A stretch of DNA of 64,000 bases. Source: Cristatella mucedo (taxonomy: Eukaryota > Bryozoa > Phylactolaemata > Cristatellidae). Where the stretch lies: NCBI GenBank assembly GCA_009760855.2, contig WPIO01000120.1:682001-746000 (forward strand), written 5' to 3'. This document shows positions 43,190-54,539 of the stretch, in pieces; within the stretch, counting starts at the first letter, position 1; each line of letters begins with the position of its first letter. A program made the position numbers and the translations under genes. The notes beneath the pieces were generated by a model. The model was given only the letters and a program-made list of their open reading frames with translations. It ran no database searches and had not been told where the DNA came from.

Positions 43190-44475
43190 TCTCGACGTCT
43201 GACCTGCTACTGGCTTCACGGCAGCACTGCGTCTTGCAGCTAAGGGGACGCGAGTTCATGGCGTGAACTAGACCAAGATAATATGAACAAATAAAGGAAT
43301 TTGCTGAACTTTATTTGCAAGCCCACATTGTCACTGCATGTCTAGTTCAGTTTTATCTTTACTCCTATCAAACACTTGCCAAGACAAACTCACGGACCCT
43401 GCCTAATATACGTTGTGCTCATGCCGATGAAGCATCTAGCAGCAGAGGTTCAGGCTCCCAGCGGCTTAGCAGAAACCTCTTTTGTCACGAATGACGCTTT
43501 AATGAAGACCCATTCAGTAAATCACCTGACAGTTTTCTACTTCAGCACTATAGACAGGAGAAACCAACCGGATGCAACTGCATTTGACAAGGATCTGCCG
43601 TCTCTTCGGCCTCCTACCGAACACCTGAATCTGCTACTCCTACAATCGTCGATGAATGGTGCAGACACCTGCCCAGCTTTGTGTGTTGTGAAGGATCAAA
43701 CCCGGCTGGCCGACTTGCAATCTGGCTCTGCTGACGTTCTGAGATTATCCTAGCTAGTCCTCGACTGCTCAAGCGCTTCGGCCACTCAGACACGTCTCCT
43801 TACATTGACGGCGATCCTTCTGACTCTCTCGACCTTCTCCAAATGAACTCGTTTATTAAAACTTTGAATGTAGATGTATAAGTTAGCCGGTGGGGCCCTG
43901 CCCTGCTGGGATCTCGGGTGCTATCAGCTACTAAAGTTTTGGACTAAGAAGCACACGGCTTCAGAGCAGGTGCTGGCAACAGAGTCACTGAGAAGCCGCA
44001 GTGCTGTCCATTCAGAATGCCGTCATCCGCAGGCAAGCTTCATTGTTTGGCCACCAGTTTCCCGGAGTGCCAACCAAGTGGGGCCTCACAACCGCGAACG
44101 GTAGCAAGTCTTCGGAAGAGACCAAGCTAAGACCCATACTCATCGGCCTTCTTCAGGGCTGCCAGCAAGAGGCGGCAAGAGAGAAGCTTCGAGCACCTCT
44201 GTGACAGCCCTCTGCACGACCTATCGTCAGGCTGGGTAGCACGACCGATCAACAAGTCTACTGGCTCCAACACTAAAACCTGTATATCAAGCTGCCCCGG
44301 CCAAGCCCAGTCTACACACACTAGACAGCTGCCGGCGTCGAGAGATCTCGCCCTCCCCTCTCGTTGTCCTCCTCCGTTGTCCCCCTTATATTCTCTGCAT
44401 GTGCTGTTTTTCGCACTGTTGGGCCATTATTCATACCGAACCGGCAAGACAGCTGGCGGCATTCTTTAGTAGATG
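43190..44475 (-). mobile_element. Probable degraded 3' LTR
   Basis: The stretch 43230-43375 matches two other LTR ends. GAGTTCATGGCGTGAACTAG resembles 52555-52580. The CTTTATTTGCAAGC...TTTTATCTTTACTCC stretch resembles 48880-48950 inside the intact LTR; on the minus strand it contains an AATAAA-type poly(A) signal. The upper part is shared with 57655-57925. Exact borders are not resolved. A 125-residue plus-strand frame at 43376-43753 has no recognisable domain. Confidence 0.5.
44203..44475 (+). repeat. Segment shared with an inverted copy at 57655-57925
   Basis: Close match on the opposite strand to 57655-57925, including CTGACGATAGGTCGTGCAGA, CCGGCGTCGAGAGATCTCGC, CCCCCTTATATTCTCTGCAT and GACAGCTGGCGGCATT. 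The TTATATT with a C-rich lead looks like a TATA-type promoter on the plus strand. It may be part of an LTR or a separate element. Confidence 0.65.
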
Positions 44476-44859
44476 GATGTCAACTTAGATGCTGCCAATG
44501 CACGGATTTGGGCAGGACTGCCCAGTCATCTGCCGAGTCATCGTCTGCCCTTCAACCGGTCGTGAGCTTGCGGCTGCTTAGGGAGTCTGAGAGTTTGCAA
44601 AGTCTCCACCCAGCGCTCGCAGGCTGCAAGAGTCACGTTCCCTCTTAACCTTCCCCACAAAGGATCTGGGTTAAGGTACCGTAAGCTGAGCACAACTTGT
44701 CCGAAGACGGGTGGCCACCCAAGCTGGCGACGGCCCAGTCAAGGCAGTGACGCCTGAATTGCCATAGGCATTCAGAGGGAGCATAGCATGGTGCAGGTTT
44801 GTGCGGCACTCAGTATTGAAGCGTTCGTCGAGAAGCAAACGAAGCCAAGACAGAGGCAG

Positions 44860-45885
44860 TCAAAGGAGCAGGGCGTGAAAGGTAAGTGAGCTGACGCAAA
44901 GTGTTGCAATCTGCACGCGAACCGACCAAACTCTACCAGATCCTTTTCGGAAGGCTGCAGTGCAACCTTGGGCACAAGCCACACACGGTCCATAAGGTTT
45001 ATCATGGTCCATAGCAAGGAAAGAAGCAGGCTCAATCTCACCCGTAAGCTGCCCGATACCCTGCGGTAATCTGAGGTAGGCTACCGGCTCGTTCTCTGGC
45101 GGCCCCAGAATCTGTGGGCCATGCAGGATGATGAAGGCAGGCACGACTCGACTTCCGCGGCCTTCAGGACCAAGCAGCCCATACCGGCAAGCAGGCAAAG
45201 CATGACTGGAGTTGAGGCGGGAGCTCTTCACTGGACACCTGAGCTTGCTGACCGGAGGATGTACATGAGAATAAGTCAAATCGTTCGCCAGGGAAGTTTA
45301 TATTAGCATGAACAGGAGCATTATTGGTAGGAAGTAGCCAGACAAGCTGGGGTCTCCTCCGAAAAGTGGAAGCAGCCGTTTGGGATGCCGGCGATGAGCC
45401 TGCATCCAGGTCACACGAGGTGCATGTGGCAGTACTCCGGGTGGTCGCACCTCTCCCAGAGACATGTTTTGTGTTGTGGGGAAGCTCACAGCCCTGTCTC
45501 ACTCAGTCAGTGGCGACGTCAGGTGAGACTATGAGCCGGTCGAGATGGATAGTCCGGGTGAGAAGAGCGTGCAGCCGGTCTTTGTTAACTGGCTGGGTCT
45601 GCGACTCGGCCTCTCAGTGAAAGCACACGGTCTCCAGGTCGCTGGTAAAGCCATAGGATCTCGCGGACTGGTTTGGTATAATTGGTCACATACGGGCGTT
45701 GCAGGTGTGAGGCACATTTCGGATCCCATGGCCACGGGGAGACGGACGCGAAACAGATCGCGAGCCGTCCGGTTGAGATGGAGGTGGCACCGGACGGCTC
45801 GGCAGAGTCTTGGCTCTTGATCCCTAGCCAGGTCACGTGCATGCGATAGCCAGCCCTCAATCAGGATGCCACGGAACCATGCCAT
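44860..45885 (-). pseudogene. Possible protease-region remnant of the LTR element
   Basis: Long minus-strand frames (139, 112 and 118 residues) in a GC-rich block. The segment PPENEPVAYLRLPQGIGQLT followed by GEIEPASFLA resembles the sequence downstream of retropepsin in Gypsy elements (IPPxSExxVxxxL ... GExEPS). No DTG active site could be read, so the assignment rests on position between gag-like and LTR sequences plus a loose pattern. Confidence 0.3.
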
Positions 45886-45903
45886 TCATTTGCACTTACG
45901 AAG

Positions 45904-46332
45904 TCATAGACATGGGCAGTCAGAGCCCAATGAAGTCAAGATTCCAATGACGAACTTTAAGAGTGAGGGGGGAGTGGGGGATTGCATCGTCGGCTGAATC
46001 ACAGGATTAGGCACCGGCGGTGCAGACGCTCTCTGTGCTGGAGCTGAGCTGCGGGACTCGACCGGGGTGACAGGGGGACTATGCAAGACGGCATCCCCGA
46101 TGTTGATGCAGGATGGTCGAGGGGGCCTCAGCCGCAAGCAGGGCTCCGGAGCAGGAGGAGGCTTTCCAGCCGACGTGGTGTGCTCTTCAGAGGTTGCAGT
46201 GAGGACCGATACAGATGAGTAGACAAAGCGGCGCAGTGGGCATCGAATGAGGCGAGAAAAGTTGTGGCAACCAATGAGATGGTAGGATAGCTCATGCAGG
46301 GAGCTGAACCGCTGGTAGGCGTAACATACCAA
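45904..46332 (-). other. Proline-rich frame of 142 residues, unassigned
   Basis: Starts MVCYAYQRFSSLHELSYHLI and then turns Pro/Ser-rich (PPAPEPCLRLRPPRPS). It sits within the minus-strand LTR element between the gag-like and protease-like parts. I do not recognise it; it may be part of the same decayed polyprotein. Confidence 0.25.
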
Positions 46333-46918
46333 GACTAAGAGCTCAAATCTAATGCTGCTAGAGGTTCATATCCTTACATAGTCTGTGGTCTCCTTCACCC
46401 ACCCTACTTCAAACCTGAATCTACTTGCAGGCAATCTATGCTAATCTGCGAAATTATAAATTGCCATATCCATAAACCATAAATCTGACTTACTGATTAT
46501 ATTCATAGACAAATCCTAAATATGCCAAAGGCAAGCCAAACCGTCTATCTTAGAATGGAAACCTGTCTTCATTGCTTACATGTACAACCAATAAATAAAA
46601 ACTACCAACTATAAGCCTAAACATAAATCTTACACATGCCAAATGTCTGATCTGCCGTTCAACCTAAACCCTAGATCTACTGAACCGCCAAAGTGTGTCT
46701 AAATAAAAGCCTTCCTGATACTTTAATAACTCGTTTACCTAGTTAGGATTAAATTGATTTACTTTGGCGGATACATGGTGATTATGAAAGGACTTTTTGA
46801 TTTTACATGCTTATGACTACAGCGACCAATGAACCTTAGCAGCGTCAAGAACCTCGCAGCAAGCAGTAAATAAATACACGCTATTTACTCTCGGACTCAT
46901 GTCTGCATTACCAACTGC

Positions 46919-47170
46919 ATAATAATAATAATGCACTTCATGATTCGTCCTCAGAGAACTCAGTTTCTTTCTAGGCGCTTTACATTTGCAGCAAAGGAAA
47001 ACGCGATTGAATGGTGAGTAATATCATTCCCGATAAACAACATGAATAACATGGTTAGGGGTGACATGCACTGGGTCGGCATGCAAGTTTGATAAGTGTT
47101 AACACATACAGTGTCAATAAACATAGCACATAAAGGACGTATCGCAGGGACCGACTAAATGCTGTCGGTG
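46919..47170 (-). mobile_element. LINE 3' end inserted in the LTR element
   Basis: Starts ATAATAATAATGCACTTCAT and continues CTCAGAGAACTCAGTTTCTT, CTAGGCGCTTTACATTTGC and the 3' UTR to GGGACCGACTAAATGCTGTC. About 250 bases, 5'-truncated. It lies between gag-like and downstream sequence of the LTR element, so it is the younger insertion. Confidence 0.85.
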
Positions 47171-47692
47171 CCTAGCAGCAGCAGATGCATAGACTTTCGG
47201 GCGACGTAAATGCGATGCACACGATGCACCGTTCCTAACTGAATCCGTACTGACATTCTGCCCAGAATCTCTAGCCTCGACCCTTCTACGCCAGACGCTG
47301 TAATTTCGGTGCACAAAAATTGCAGCCTTATCAGTTTAGCGGTCTCTAACGTTATGAGAGATATATCTCCCCCGAGTCTATGAGTGCTTTGGTCGTTGCA
47401 CCTTTCAGTAGGGCCCAAACCGTCATGCTATGGTTGGAGACAGGTTGGTCTACCTCAAGGGCCGGGACTAGAGCGCTTGAGCTTAGAGGGGTTTTGCAAT
47501 TGAAAATGCCGGCCCCATTTCTGCTTCTGGCGCCTTCCTTTGCTCGAGAGCCACTTCACGAAGTAGCCACATGTCCTGGTCATCGAGGTTTAGACCATGG
47601 AATGTCGTCATTCTGCTTGCTGCGGTTGTGCCACGCCGTAGTTTAGGTTTACCCCCTGATTCCCAAGATCGGGTACCTCACCTGGAAAACCG

Positions 47693-48352
47693 CTAATACC
47701 GGGTCTCAAAGTCTGCACGTGTGGCCAAGACGGCTGACGATCCCGATATGAACGGCGTGTTTTCGCATCTAATAGTGAAATTTAGCGCCTCCCTTACGTC
47801 CCAAGGGTTGCTAGCGAAAACGTAGGACCTGAGATTCGGCTTCAGGCTGCCATTTACAAAGAGCGACAACACATCACTGCTACGGCTGTCGGGTGGAAGG
47901 TCCCAATAGGCGATCTCTCTGCTTTGTCGTGGAGATCCCGATAAAAGGCGAAAACAGTTTCGTCTCTGTTCTGCATGCGAGTCTACAGGTATGCACGCAC
48001 GGCATTCTGCCAAAAACCCGGATGCCTTTATCAGCGTCGCTTCTGCTAGGACCAAAGAAAAACTGGCACCGGCCGCTTACTGCACGTCTTCGAAAACATC
48101 GCGTGCCCGCCCATCTAGGTGCGTACCTAAGCGGCAACGTTAATTGGAGTCATCCCAGCTGAGGCTCTACGACTGCCATTTATACTCCTTCAGCCACCGG
48201 ACCATGGATTCAGGCTTTTCATCGGAGAAACGCGGCACTATGTTTTGAGAGTGGCAACCAGCAAACTCGGCGAGAACGTATGGCAGAAACGCAATTTGCG
48301 GAACTGCCTTGGGCGTGGGGCAACTGCCGCGGCCGAGCCTGCGCTTTGACAC
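47693..48352 (-). pseudogene. gag-like remnant of an LTR retrotransposon
   Basis: Minus-strand frames VPRFSDEKPESMVRWLKEYK (48190-48250) and then WDLPPDSRSSDVLSLFVNGS with LKPNLRSYVFASNPWDVREA (47780-47900). The pattern (P.FSG...W...L......, then LFINGLKPELR..V....P....EA) is that of Ty3/Gypsy capsid. It follows the primer-binding site in the right order and strand, and is broken by stops. Confidence 0.65.
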
Positions 48353-48654
48353 GAGCTTTCAGCTACGCTACCTCTGCCGTCATCATTTCAGGAAATTCCA
48401 TCAAAATCATGACGTTAAGCGCTTCACTAGAACCAGCGCCACCGCTCCTACATCCCACTTGTTGCTGCCAAGACTGCCTCATCTCGGGCGTTTTCCCTGG
48501 TTGGCTCCTGTGCACGTCCCTACCTCCCTGGTTGCAACGACACTCGTTTGCTCGATCCAATTTACACGCCTATAAGTCTAGTTCAAGGGACATACTCAAG
48601 CAAGCCGCCTCCTGCGGAATTCTTTGTCCTAGGATCCTACCTGCAATTTGACAA

Positions 48655-48672
48655 GTCCCCGTTCGGGCACCA
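48655..48672 (-). other. Primer-binding site of an LTR retrotransposon
   Basis: Minus strand TGGTGCCCGAACGGGGAC, three bases inside the LTR edge. It differs at two of 18 positions from the Lys-tRNA primer-binding site used by many retroelements. Position and strand agree with the LTR at 48676-49886 being the 5' LTR. Confidence 0.8.
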
Positions 48673-48675
48673 AAA

Positions 48676-49886
48676 TGTAACGCCAAAGGCTCGGCTGAGT
48701 AGGCTTGACCAGCCGCGTGCCTAGCGTCGCAACCTAATGCCGTTCGGTGCGCGCCTACGCACAATAGGCAGGCCGCCACGAAACGAGCGTTTCTGGCGCT
48801 GATCTGCTTACCCTTACTAAAGCTGGTCGTGAGTCCGTGCCGTGAATTGGAAAGCGAGACACACAAATTTGGGATTTTCTTAGCTTTATTCGCAAGCACG
48901 CAAAGTCGCTGTGCGTCCAGCTTAGTTTTATCTCCACACTCTTTGCACGCTCTCAACAGCACCAACACCCTTGCGGAGGGAATACTTCTCCTCACTGGGC
49001 TGTTGACGTCTAAAATGGGGAACGACCCAAATAGACAGAGCCCGAACCGGAGCCTAAACCCTTACCGGAGAACTGGGACTCGGTCTCCACCAGTGTGGCA
49101 CGAATACTCCACAGACGTCAACTCTAGCACTCTTGCGGAGGAAACACGTCTCCACACTTACGCTACCTACATCTATACTGGGAAGCGACCCAAATAGACG
49201 GATCCCGACTGGAGCCTAAACCCTAACCAAAGAACTAGTACTCCACACACGCCAACTACGTCTACGATGCATCTGCAAATCCTTATGCCGAGACCGTGTG
49301 CTGGTGCGCACACACAAAGCACAAAAGAAACACAAAATGCCAGCTCGGGCGCGATACGACCGTATTCGGTGGAGTATTCGTAGTCGGCGCGATACGACTA
49401 TGTTCGGTTCGAGTACAACGTCGTCGAAGTGCAGAGCCGGACAAAGGACCAGAAGACCAAAAGCGAGCGTTGCCCGACTCTTAAATACTTAGCTGAGACT
49501 ATGGGGCAAGAGCTTAGTGGTATTGGGTAAACACCATGGCCCATTACGGTAAGGAATTAATACCGTCACTAGGCCACTGGAAGGGCAGCTCTGTCCAGCT
49601 CGTATGGCGAATGGGTTCCAGACGATTCTTTCTTGGAACGAGTGAAGGCGGAGGTTGACAGGCCACCCAGCATCCATCAGCAGCTTCCACGGGTATCGGA
49701 CTAATTCTAAAGGCCGAGTCGCCACCGCTGGTCTCCGAGCTTCCTGGCTTGCTCCTAAGCTTTTGCTCTCTAACCGCACTGGCTTACTCCTCTCTGGCTC
49801 ACTGCTCCAAGACAGAGAAGTTCTTGACCGTCGCCGAACAGTTCTTGTTCCTGCTAACATTCAGCCAAGGCCAACAGGGCGTTACA
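48676..49886 (-). mobile_element. 5' LTR of a retrotransposon, 1.2 kb
   Basis: Bounded on the plus strand by TGTAACGCC (48676) and GGCGTTACA (ending 49886), giving 9-bp inverted ends with TG..CA. The primer-binding site abuts the inner edge. On the minus strand an AATAAAG signal lies near 48890. The LTR contains a 162-base tandem duplication and matches 56784-57620 on the other strand. Frames inside it are not genes. Confidence 0.75.
48970..49270. repeat. 162-base tandem duplication inside the LTR
   Basis: Unit starts CTTGCGGAGGGAATACTTCT (48970) and CTTGCGGAGGAAACACGTCT (49132). Both contain GGGAA(G)CGACCCAAATAGAC and GGAGCCTAAACCC. The inverted copy at 57.2-57.6 kb has one unit. Confidence 0.75.
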
Positions 49887-50319
49887 CAATGCTGAGTGGG
49901 TAATATCAAGCCTACGACACTGTCGTCGTCAAATTAATAGCCACTTCAGGCCGAACCGAAACCGTTTTTGAAGACCGTGTTTTCGGGTCATATGCACCCA
50001 AAGCCTCAAACTGGCAAAATAGCAACTGCCCAAGATAAAAAATTTAAAATGTGGCTACAACCCATCAGTTTCTCACACCGATTGCTAGTTCCGTGCGAAT
50101 CGTATTTATTATGATGATGCCAGCTTGAGTTGGTCATGCTATTATCTCCTGGTCAGTTGTTATCTGGCAGAGCACTTCATAAATGTTAGTAGCATTAGTA
50201 CCATAATTGCAGCTTCTATTCAGTTTGAACACGGTACCTCCAAACTGCTACTGCCGCAGTGAGACACCAGTATCGTAAGAGCTAATAAGTTTTCTAGAAG
50301 CTTAAATACACAAGTTTAT

Positions 50320-50445
50320 TATAGCATTTAGTGGGTCCTTGTGACTCATTAGTTGTAAGCTTATGCGTGGTTACTGCTAAAAATTTCTACATGCTGACCC
50401 TGTGCATGACGCATCTACTTATGCTGTGCTTGGTGACACTAATAA
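50320..50445 (+). mobile_element. LINE 3' UTR fragment
   Basis: TAGCATTTAGTGGGTCCTTG, then CATGCTGACCCTGTGCATGA. Plus orientation; it stops where a minus-oriented copy begins, so the two LINEs lie tail to tail. Confidence 0.65.
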
Positions 50446-50446
50446 T

Positions 50447-51400
50447 ACAATAATAATGCATTTTCATAGCATCCTCAAAGAAGTGAATCTCTCTCTCTCT
50501 CTCTCTCTCTCAAGGCACATTACAAATGCTGTGTAGAAACCATTGCCAAATTTTTGGTGTTAACATTCACAAGCATTACGCATAGTATAAGCAGGTACAT
50601 GCACACGAAAAACGAGTCACTTAGACCAGCGAAATACTTTGATAAATACGAGCGTTCTAAGCTTCTTTGTAAATGTCGTAATGTTAGATGACGTTATGAC
50701 CTTCATCGGTAATGAGTTCCAGGCTTTAGGAGTATTAGAACTAAAGGCACGGTCTCCAAGAGTTTAGAGACTCGTGTGAGGTATGGCTAAACAATTCGAG
50801 TGAGAGCAGCCGGTTGTGGGATTCTTCTGGTGGGAGAGTAGTTTTGATATCTAAGATGGAGAAAGAGAAGGAAGGGACCTACAAGTAGGTGACAAGACTT
50901 AAGGTTAATGCCCTGCTTGTCTGGGAGCCAGCGTAGGTTGGTGAGAAGTGGTGTGATGTGGCAGTTGCAAAGCTCACGAGAAATGAGCCTAGCTGCAGAG
51001 TAGAGCACCAACTGTAAGCCCCGGATTGCAGAGGCCGGTAGACCAGCAAGCAGTGAGTTACAGAACAAATACATATACCAATTTAGACGCGGTATCCCTG
51101 TCAAGACAAGTCCGAACACTAGCAATGCTATGTACGCTGAAAGTAGGCAGACTTGACTGTGGAGCTAATGGGGTCATCTAATGAAAGGTCACTTTGCTAC
51201 AGGGCACCTTGATTGCCTGCAGATTCCACAGGAGATATGCTGGCTGAGCTGATTGCGAGCTTCAGGTTTTCAAATTTATGAATCTCACTTGGTTGGTCCA
51301 TAACTAGTAATTTAGAGTTGTCGTCATTCAATTTAGGAAATCTTGCTGCCATCTATGCAGGGATGTCATCAATACATGCAGCAAGGGTGCGTAGAGAATT
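50447..51400 (-). pseudogene. LINE 3' end with reverse transcriptase C-terminus
   Basis: Starts AATAATACAATAATAATGCA. Minus-strand frame 51125-50787 reads FCNSLLAGLPASAIRGLQLV, then AARLISRELCNCHITPLLTN and LRWLPDKQGIN. These are the conserved YCNSLLxGLP...LQxxxNxAARxx and LHWLPVxxRI blocks. A CT microsatellite (50488-50511) has grown inside the 3' hairpin. Confidence 0.85.
50488..50511. repeat. CT dinucleotide expansion within a LINE hairpin
   Basis: Twelve CT units replace the normal ATCTCTTTCT of the LINE tail between GTGAAT and CAAGGCAC. Confidence 0.9.
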
Positions 51401-51839
51401 CGATATGCTTGACGTAAACATTGCTATTATTTCCCATAATCATTTGATCTCTCTTTCTTTCTTTACAGCACCTGTAACGTAGCTATCGACCTGTTATGGC
51501 ACTTGCTCCGCGATTGCAATCAATTCGTCTGACTTCGTCTGCTACGGCACTGGGTATTTTATTCGACCCAGTTTCAGTGCAAATCTCCGACCAGAATGAC
51601 GAGTAAAAGACTCATAAAAAACCCTTTCCTAATCTTGTGGTAGCTACAGTATTCGCTGCCAGCAGGATAGAACATTTGCAGGTGATAGTAGTCTTAAGCC
51701 AAACCTTCAGGAACGAAGCTTATTCCACTGCTTTCCTAGCGACAGAGCCCACTGCCGAATGCCGGTTGTGTGCCCAACAATTAGGTTGCCTTGCCACAGC
51801 GTTTCTGACGCTATCCTACTAATCTGCTACCAGAGGTAA

Positions 51840-52530
51840 TATTAATAATAATAATTCTAACAATGCACTTGATAAAGCGTCCTCAGAGAACTTAATGTCT
51901 CTCTAGACGCTTTACATTTGCTGCAAAGGGAAATGCAATTGAATGGTGAGTAAAATCATGCTTGATAAACAAACAAAATTTATAACATGATTAGGGGTGA
52001 CATGCACAGAGTCAGCATGCAAATGTGGCTAGTGGCAGCATGCACAGTGCCAGCACGCATAAGCACATCAAGGACGAATCACAGGGACCCACTAAATGCT
52101 GTCCCAAATGCTTGTGTTTTTAAATTCATTTTAAATGTGGTCAGTTCAAAGGATGTTCTCACGAATTTCGCGAGGGAGATCCAGGCTTTGGGAGCATACG
52201 AACTACAAGCACGGTCTCCAAAGAGTTTGAGGTTTGTACGGGGTAATTGTAGACGGTTGGATTCCGAAAAGTGTATGGTACAATGCTTGGCCTGATGGGG
52301 AGTATATCTAAGAGATAGGCAGAAGCCAAAGAATGAAGTGACCTAAGAGTTAGCGACACAACCTTTAAGTCAATCCGTTACTTGACTGGTAGCCAGTGCA
52401 CGTCAGCGAGAAGCTTAGTAATGTGGCAACTGCGACGCTCACGACAGACAGGCCTAGCTGTGGAGTTTGGCACCAGCTGCAATCGCCTGATCGCACATGC
52501 AGCTATGCCAGCAAGCAGTTAGTTGCAGAT
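51840..52530 (-). pseudogene. LINE 3' end, about 700 bases
   Basis: AATAATAATAATTCTAACAA followed by the hairpin (CTCAGAGAACTTAATGTCTC), the 3' UTR and C-terminal coding remnants similar to 39079-39550. It abuts the LTR end at 52532. Confidence 0.85.
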
Positions 52531-52531
52531 G

Positions 52532-52990
52532 TTGCAGCGGTCACCATTTCATTGGCGTGAGCTAGACTTCACCAAGAACGAGCAAGTAATTTTACTGAAA
52601 TTTATTGTCAAGCAGACAATATCGCTGTAAGGCTCGTTCTTTCATCCTCCCGAACTCCCCCAACTCACAGCAGGCATAGACACGGATACGGCCCATGCAT
52701 GGGGTTATTGAAGGACGATTACTGTCCTATTACGCCTTCGAATACTTAACAGGTAAATCCAAAATATAAAACTGACCGGCTCAATTAAGCTACTTTCCTT
52801 TGCAGTACCTCACAAAAAGATTTTCAAATTCAAGCTTAAAATTGCCGCCGATCATAGTATGTACTGACGTATGTTTCCGTGTGTCTCTCCACCTGTAACT
52901 CCACAATGCCAGAGGGAGACTACGTGGCTACACGTACCCACACAGACCATGTGAGTTTATAAAGGAGAATTTTGTAAAGCGAACTCACAG
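52532..52990 (-). mobile_element. Probable 3' LTR of the Ty3/Gypsy remnant
   Basis: TGTTGCAGCGGTCACCATTT starts the segment. It then matches 43235-43375 through TTGGCGTGAGCTAGACTTCA and the AAATTTATTGTCAAGCAGAC stretch (a poly(A)-signal region on the minus strand). The upper border is inferred from the end of integrase coding at about 53017. Confidence 0.5.
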
Positions 52991-53625
52991 CCTAAGCGGC
53001 TTTCGGTAAGAATTCGTTAGCAAGCAGACTTAATCTCACGAAACGAAGAGAAAGTGGGAAGTGCAGCAGATTCAAGAGAGCAGTTGAGGTAGCGATTAGC
53101 TTGAAAGCAGCAACTCAGGAAATTCAGATTCATACGATTATAGCACTCCACCATATCATCTGACTGAGGATGTAAGGGCTTCCAAAACCTTGCAGCATTC
53201 GGAAAATACAGCTTACTCATAATTGCTGCCCTGATCAGAATTCAATTTGTCAGGCAAACCGAAGCGATATAAAAACTCACACAAAACATTGGCAACGGAA
53301 GTAGCTTACTGATCAGGAATCTGGTAGACTTCAGGCCGCTTGTGAAAGTATTCTATCAAGGTGCGTATGTAAACGATGCAAATATTTTCCGTAGTCAAAT
53401 GGCCACCTATGTGAACGGCCACTCGTCCGTCAAAGCACCCGCCCGATCAATCTGCAAAGGTGTCCTTGGTTGCACCCTAGCAATGTAATGCAATGCATCT
53501 TCGTCTGTAGCTTCAAAAAGCCATAAAGACTAGGTGGATGTTACGCAGGAGAGTTTTATATAGCCCACTCACAGCCTAAGCTGCTTTCGTTGGGCACTTG
53601 TTAGCCAAGAGACATAATCTCTAGG
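52955..53625. repeat. Pair of about 80-base direct repeats within the Gypsy remnant
   Basis: AACTCACAGCCTAAGCGGCT with TTCG...GTTAGCAAGCAGACTTAATC (52984-53035) matches CACTCACAGCCTAAGCTGCT with TTAGCCAAGAGACATAATC (53560-53620). They lie 590 bases apart, flanking the integrase core. Confidence 0.65.
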
Positions 53626-53960
53626 CCCCCTCTTGGCACAAAACGCCGAGCGGGATATGCATGACTCCTCAATATCGCTATGCAAGCTATGCCAATTGAA
53701 ATGCTCCCTCAGATGACTCAGTACCTTCTCACCCCCTCGTCCAGGTGCCCACCCGTAGACTTATCGTGAGCTGTTATCAAGCCATTTAAAGATACCAACT
53801 ACGGCTGTAGCAGTCCGATTGCGACCAGTAGTACTTAATGGCTTTGCTATGGGGATAGACCTTTTCCCACGCCGAGCGCGACCAACTTTCTTGTATAAAC
53901 CACTTAGGAGACTCCAGGTCTTGGTCCTCCTAGCGCTTACCATTACACCCCCAAAAGCCT
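53017..53960 (-). pseudogene. Ty3/Gypsy integrase remnant
   Basis: Minus-strand pieces in order: QPRTPLQIDRAGAL (53430-53470), VEYFHKRPEVYQIPDQ, VANVLCEFLYRFGLPDKLNS with DQGSNYE (53230-53330), and HPQSDDMVECYNRMN (53130-53170). These are the P.QR..ID..G.L, KWPEA.P...Q, F..RFG.P..L.SDQG..F and HPQSDG.VER.NR blocks of retroviral-type integrase. Stops and frame changes show it is dead. Confidence 0.85.
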
Positions 53961-54539
53961 CATCAACCCGACTCTGGTAACCTAAAGACCTTGATATTTT
54001 TCCTTGCTGGAATCAAATGCTTGCACTCAACAATGCTAAGTCTTCGAACTAAGCTGTTGGCAATGGGCCGTTCCAGCTTAATGCTGTACCTCGTAATCGT
54101 ATTGGTCTAACTTTCCAACCCACCGAGCAAGCTGCCTCTCGGGGTCTTGCAGTAATCGAAGCCTTTCAGAGCCTTTCTTGAGTTAGAAATCGTATACAAG
54201 CCCGCGATGGTCCGGATAAATATTTACCACGCTTTTTATAGTGGCTAACAATTCTTTCATCATGACAATATAGTTCTTCTCTGGACCTATTTAGACCTTG
54301 CGGTTTCATGGTTTCAGCGGGCAGGTTGGACTGCCGGTGTTGCTGCTTGAACGTTTTTGAATGCAGCCGGTATGATCGGTAACGACCAATGTGGCATCCG
54401 AAAGCGACGTATGTAGATTTATGGATTTACATTGAAAACTGAGGAAGAGCAATGAGGGTGCTGGTCTCTGTCTGGCCTGTCTCTCTGCACCTCTTGGGTT
54501 CCCTGAAAATTCACGAGGTGTTTGCCTCAGCGACATTGT

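Noticed and set aside
43376-43753. Plus-strand frame of 125 residues
   Set aside because: Sits in LTR-like sequence, has no recognisable domain and runs on the strand opposite to the element's gag-like remnant.
44001-45620. Many overlapping long frames on both strands at 44-49 kb
   Set aside because: The higher GC content lengthens random frames. Only the gag-like and, weakly, the protease-like readings fit known patterns.
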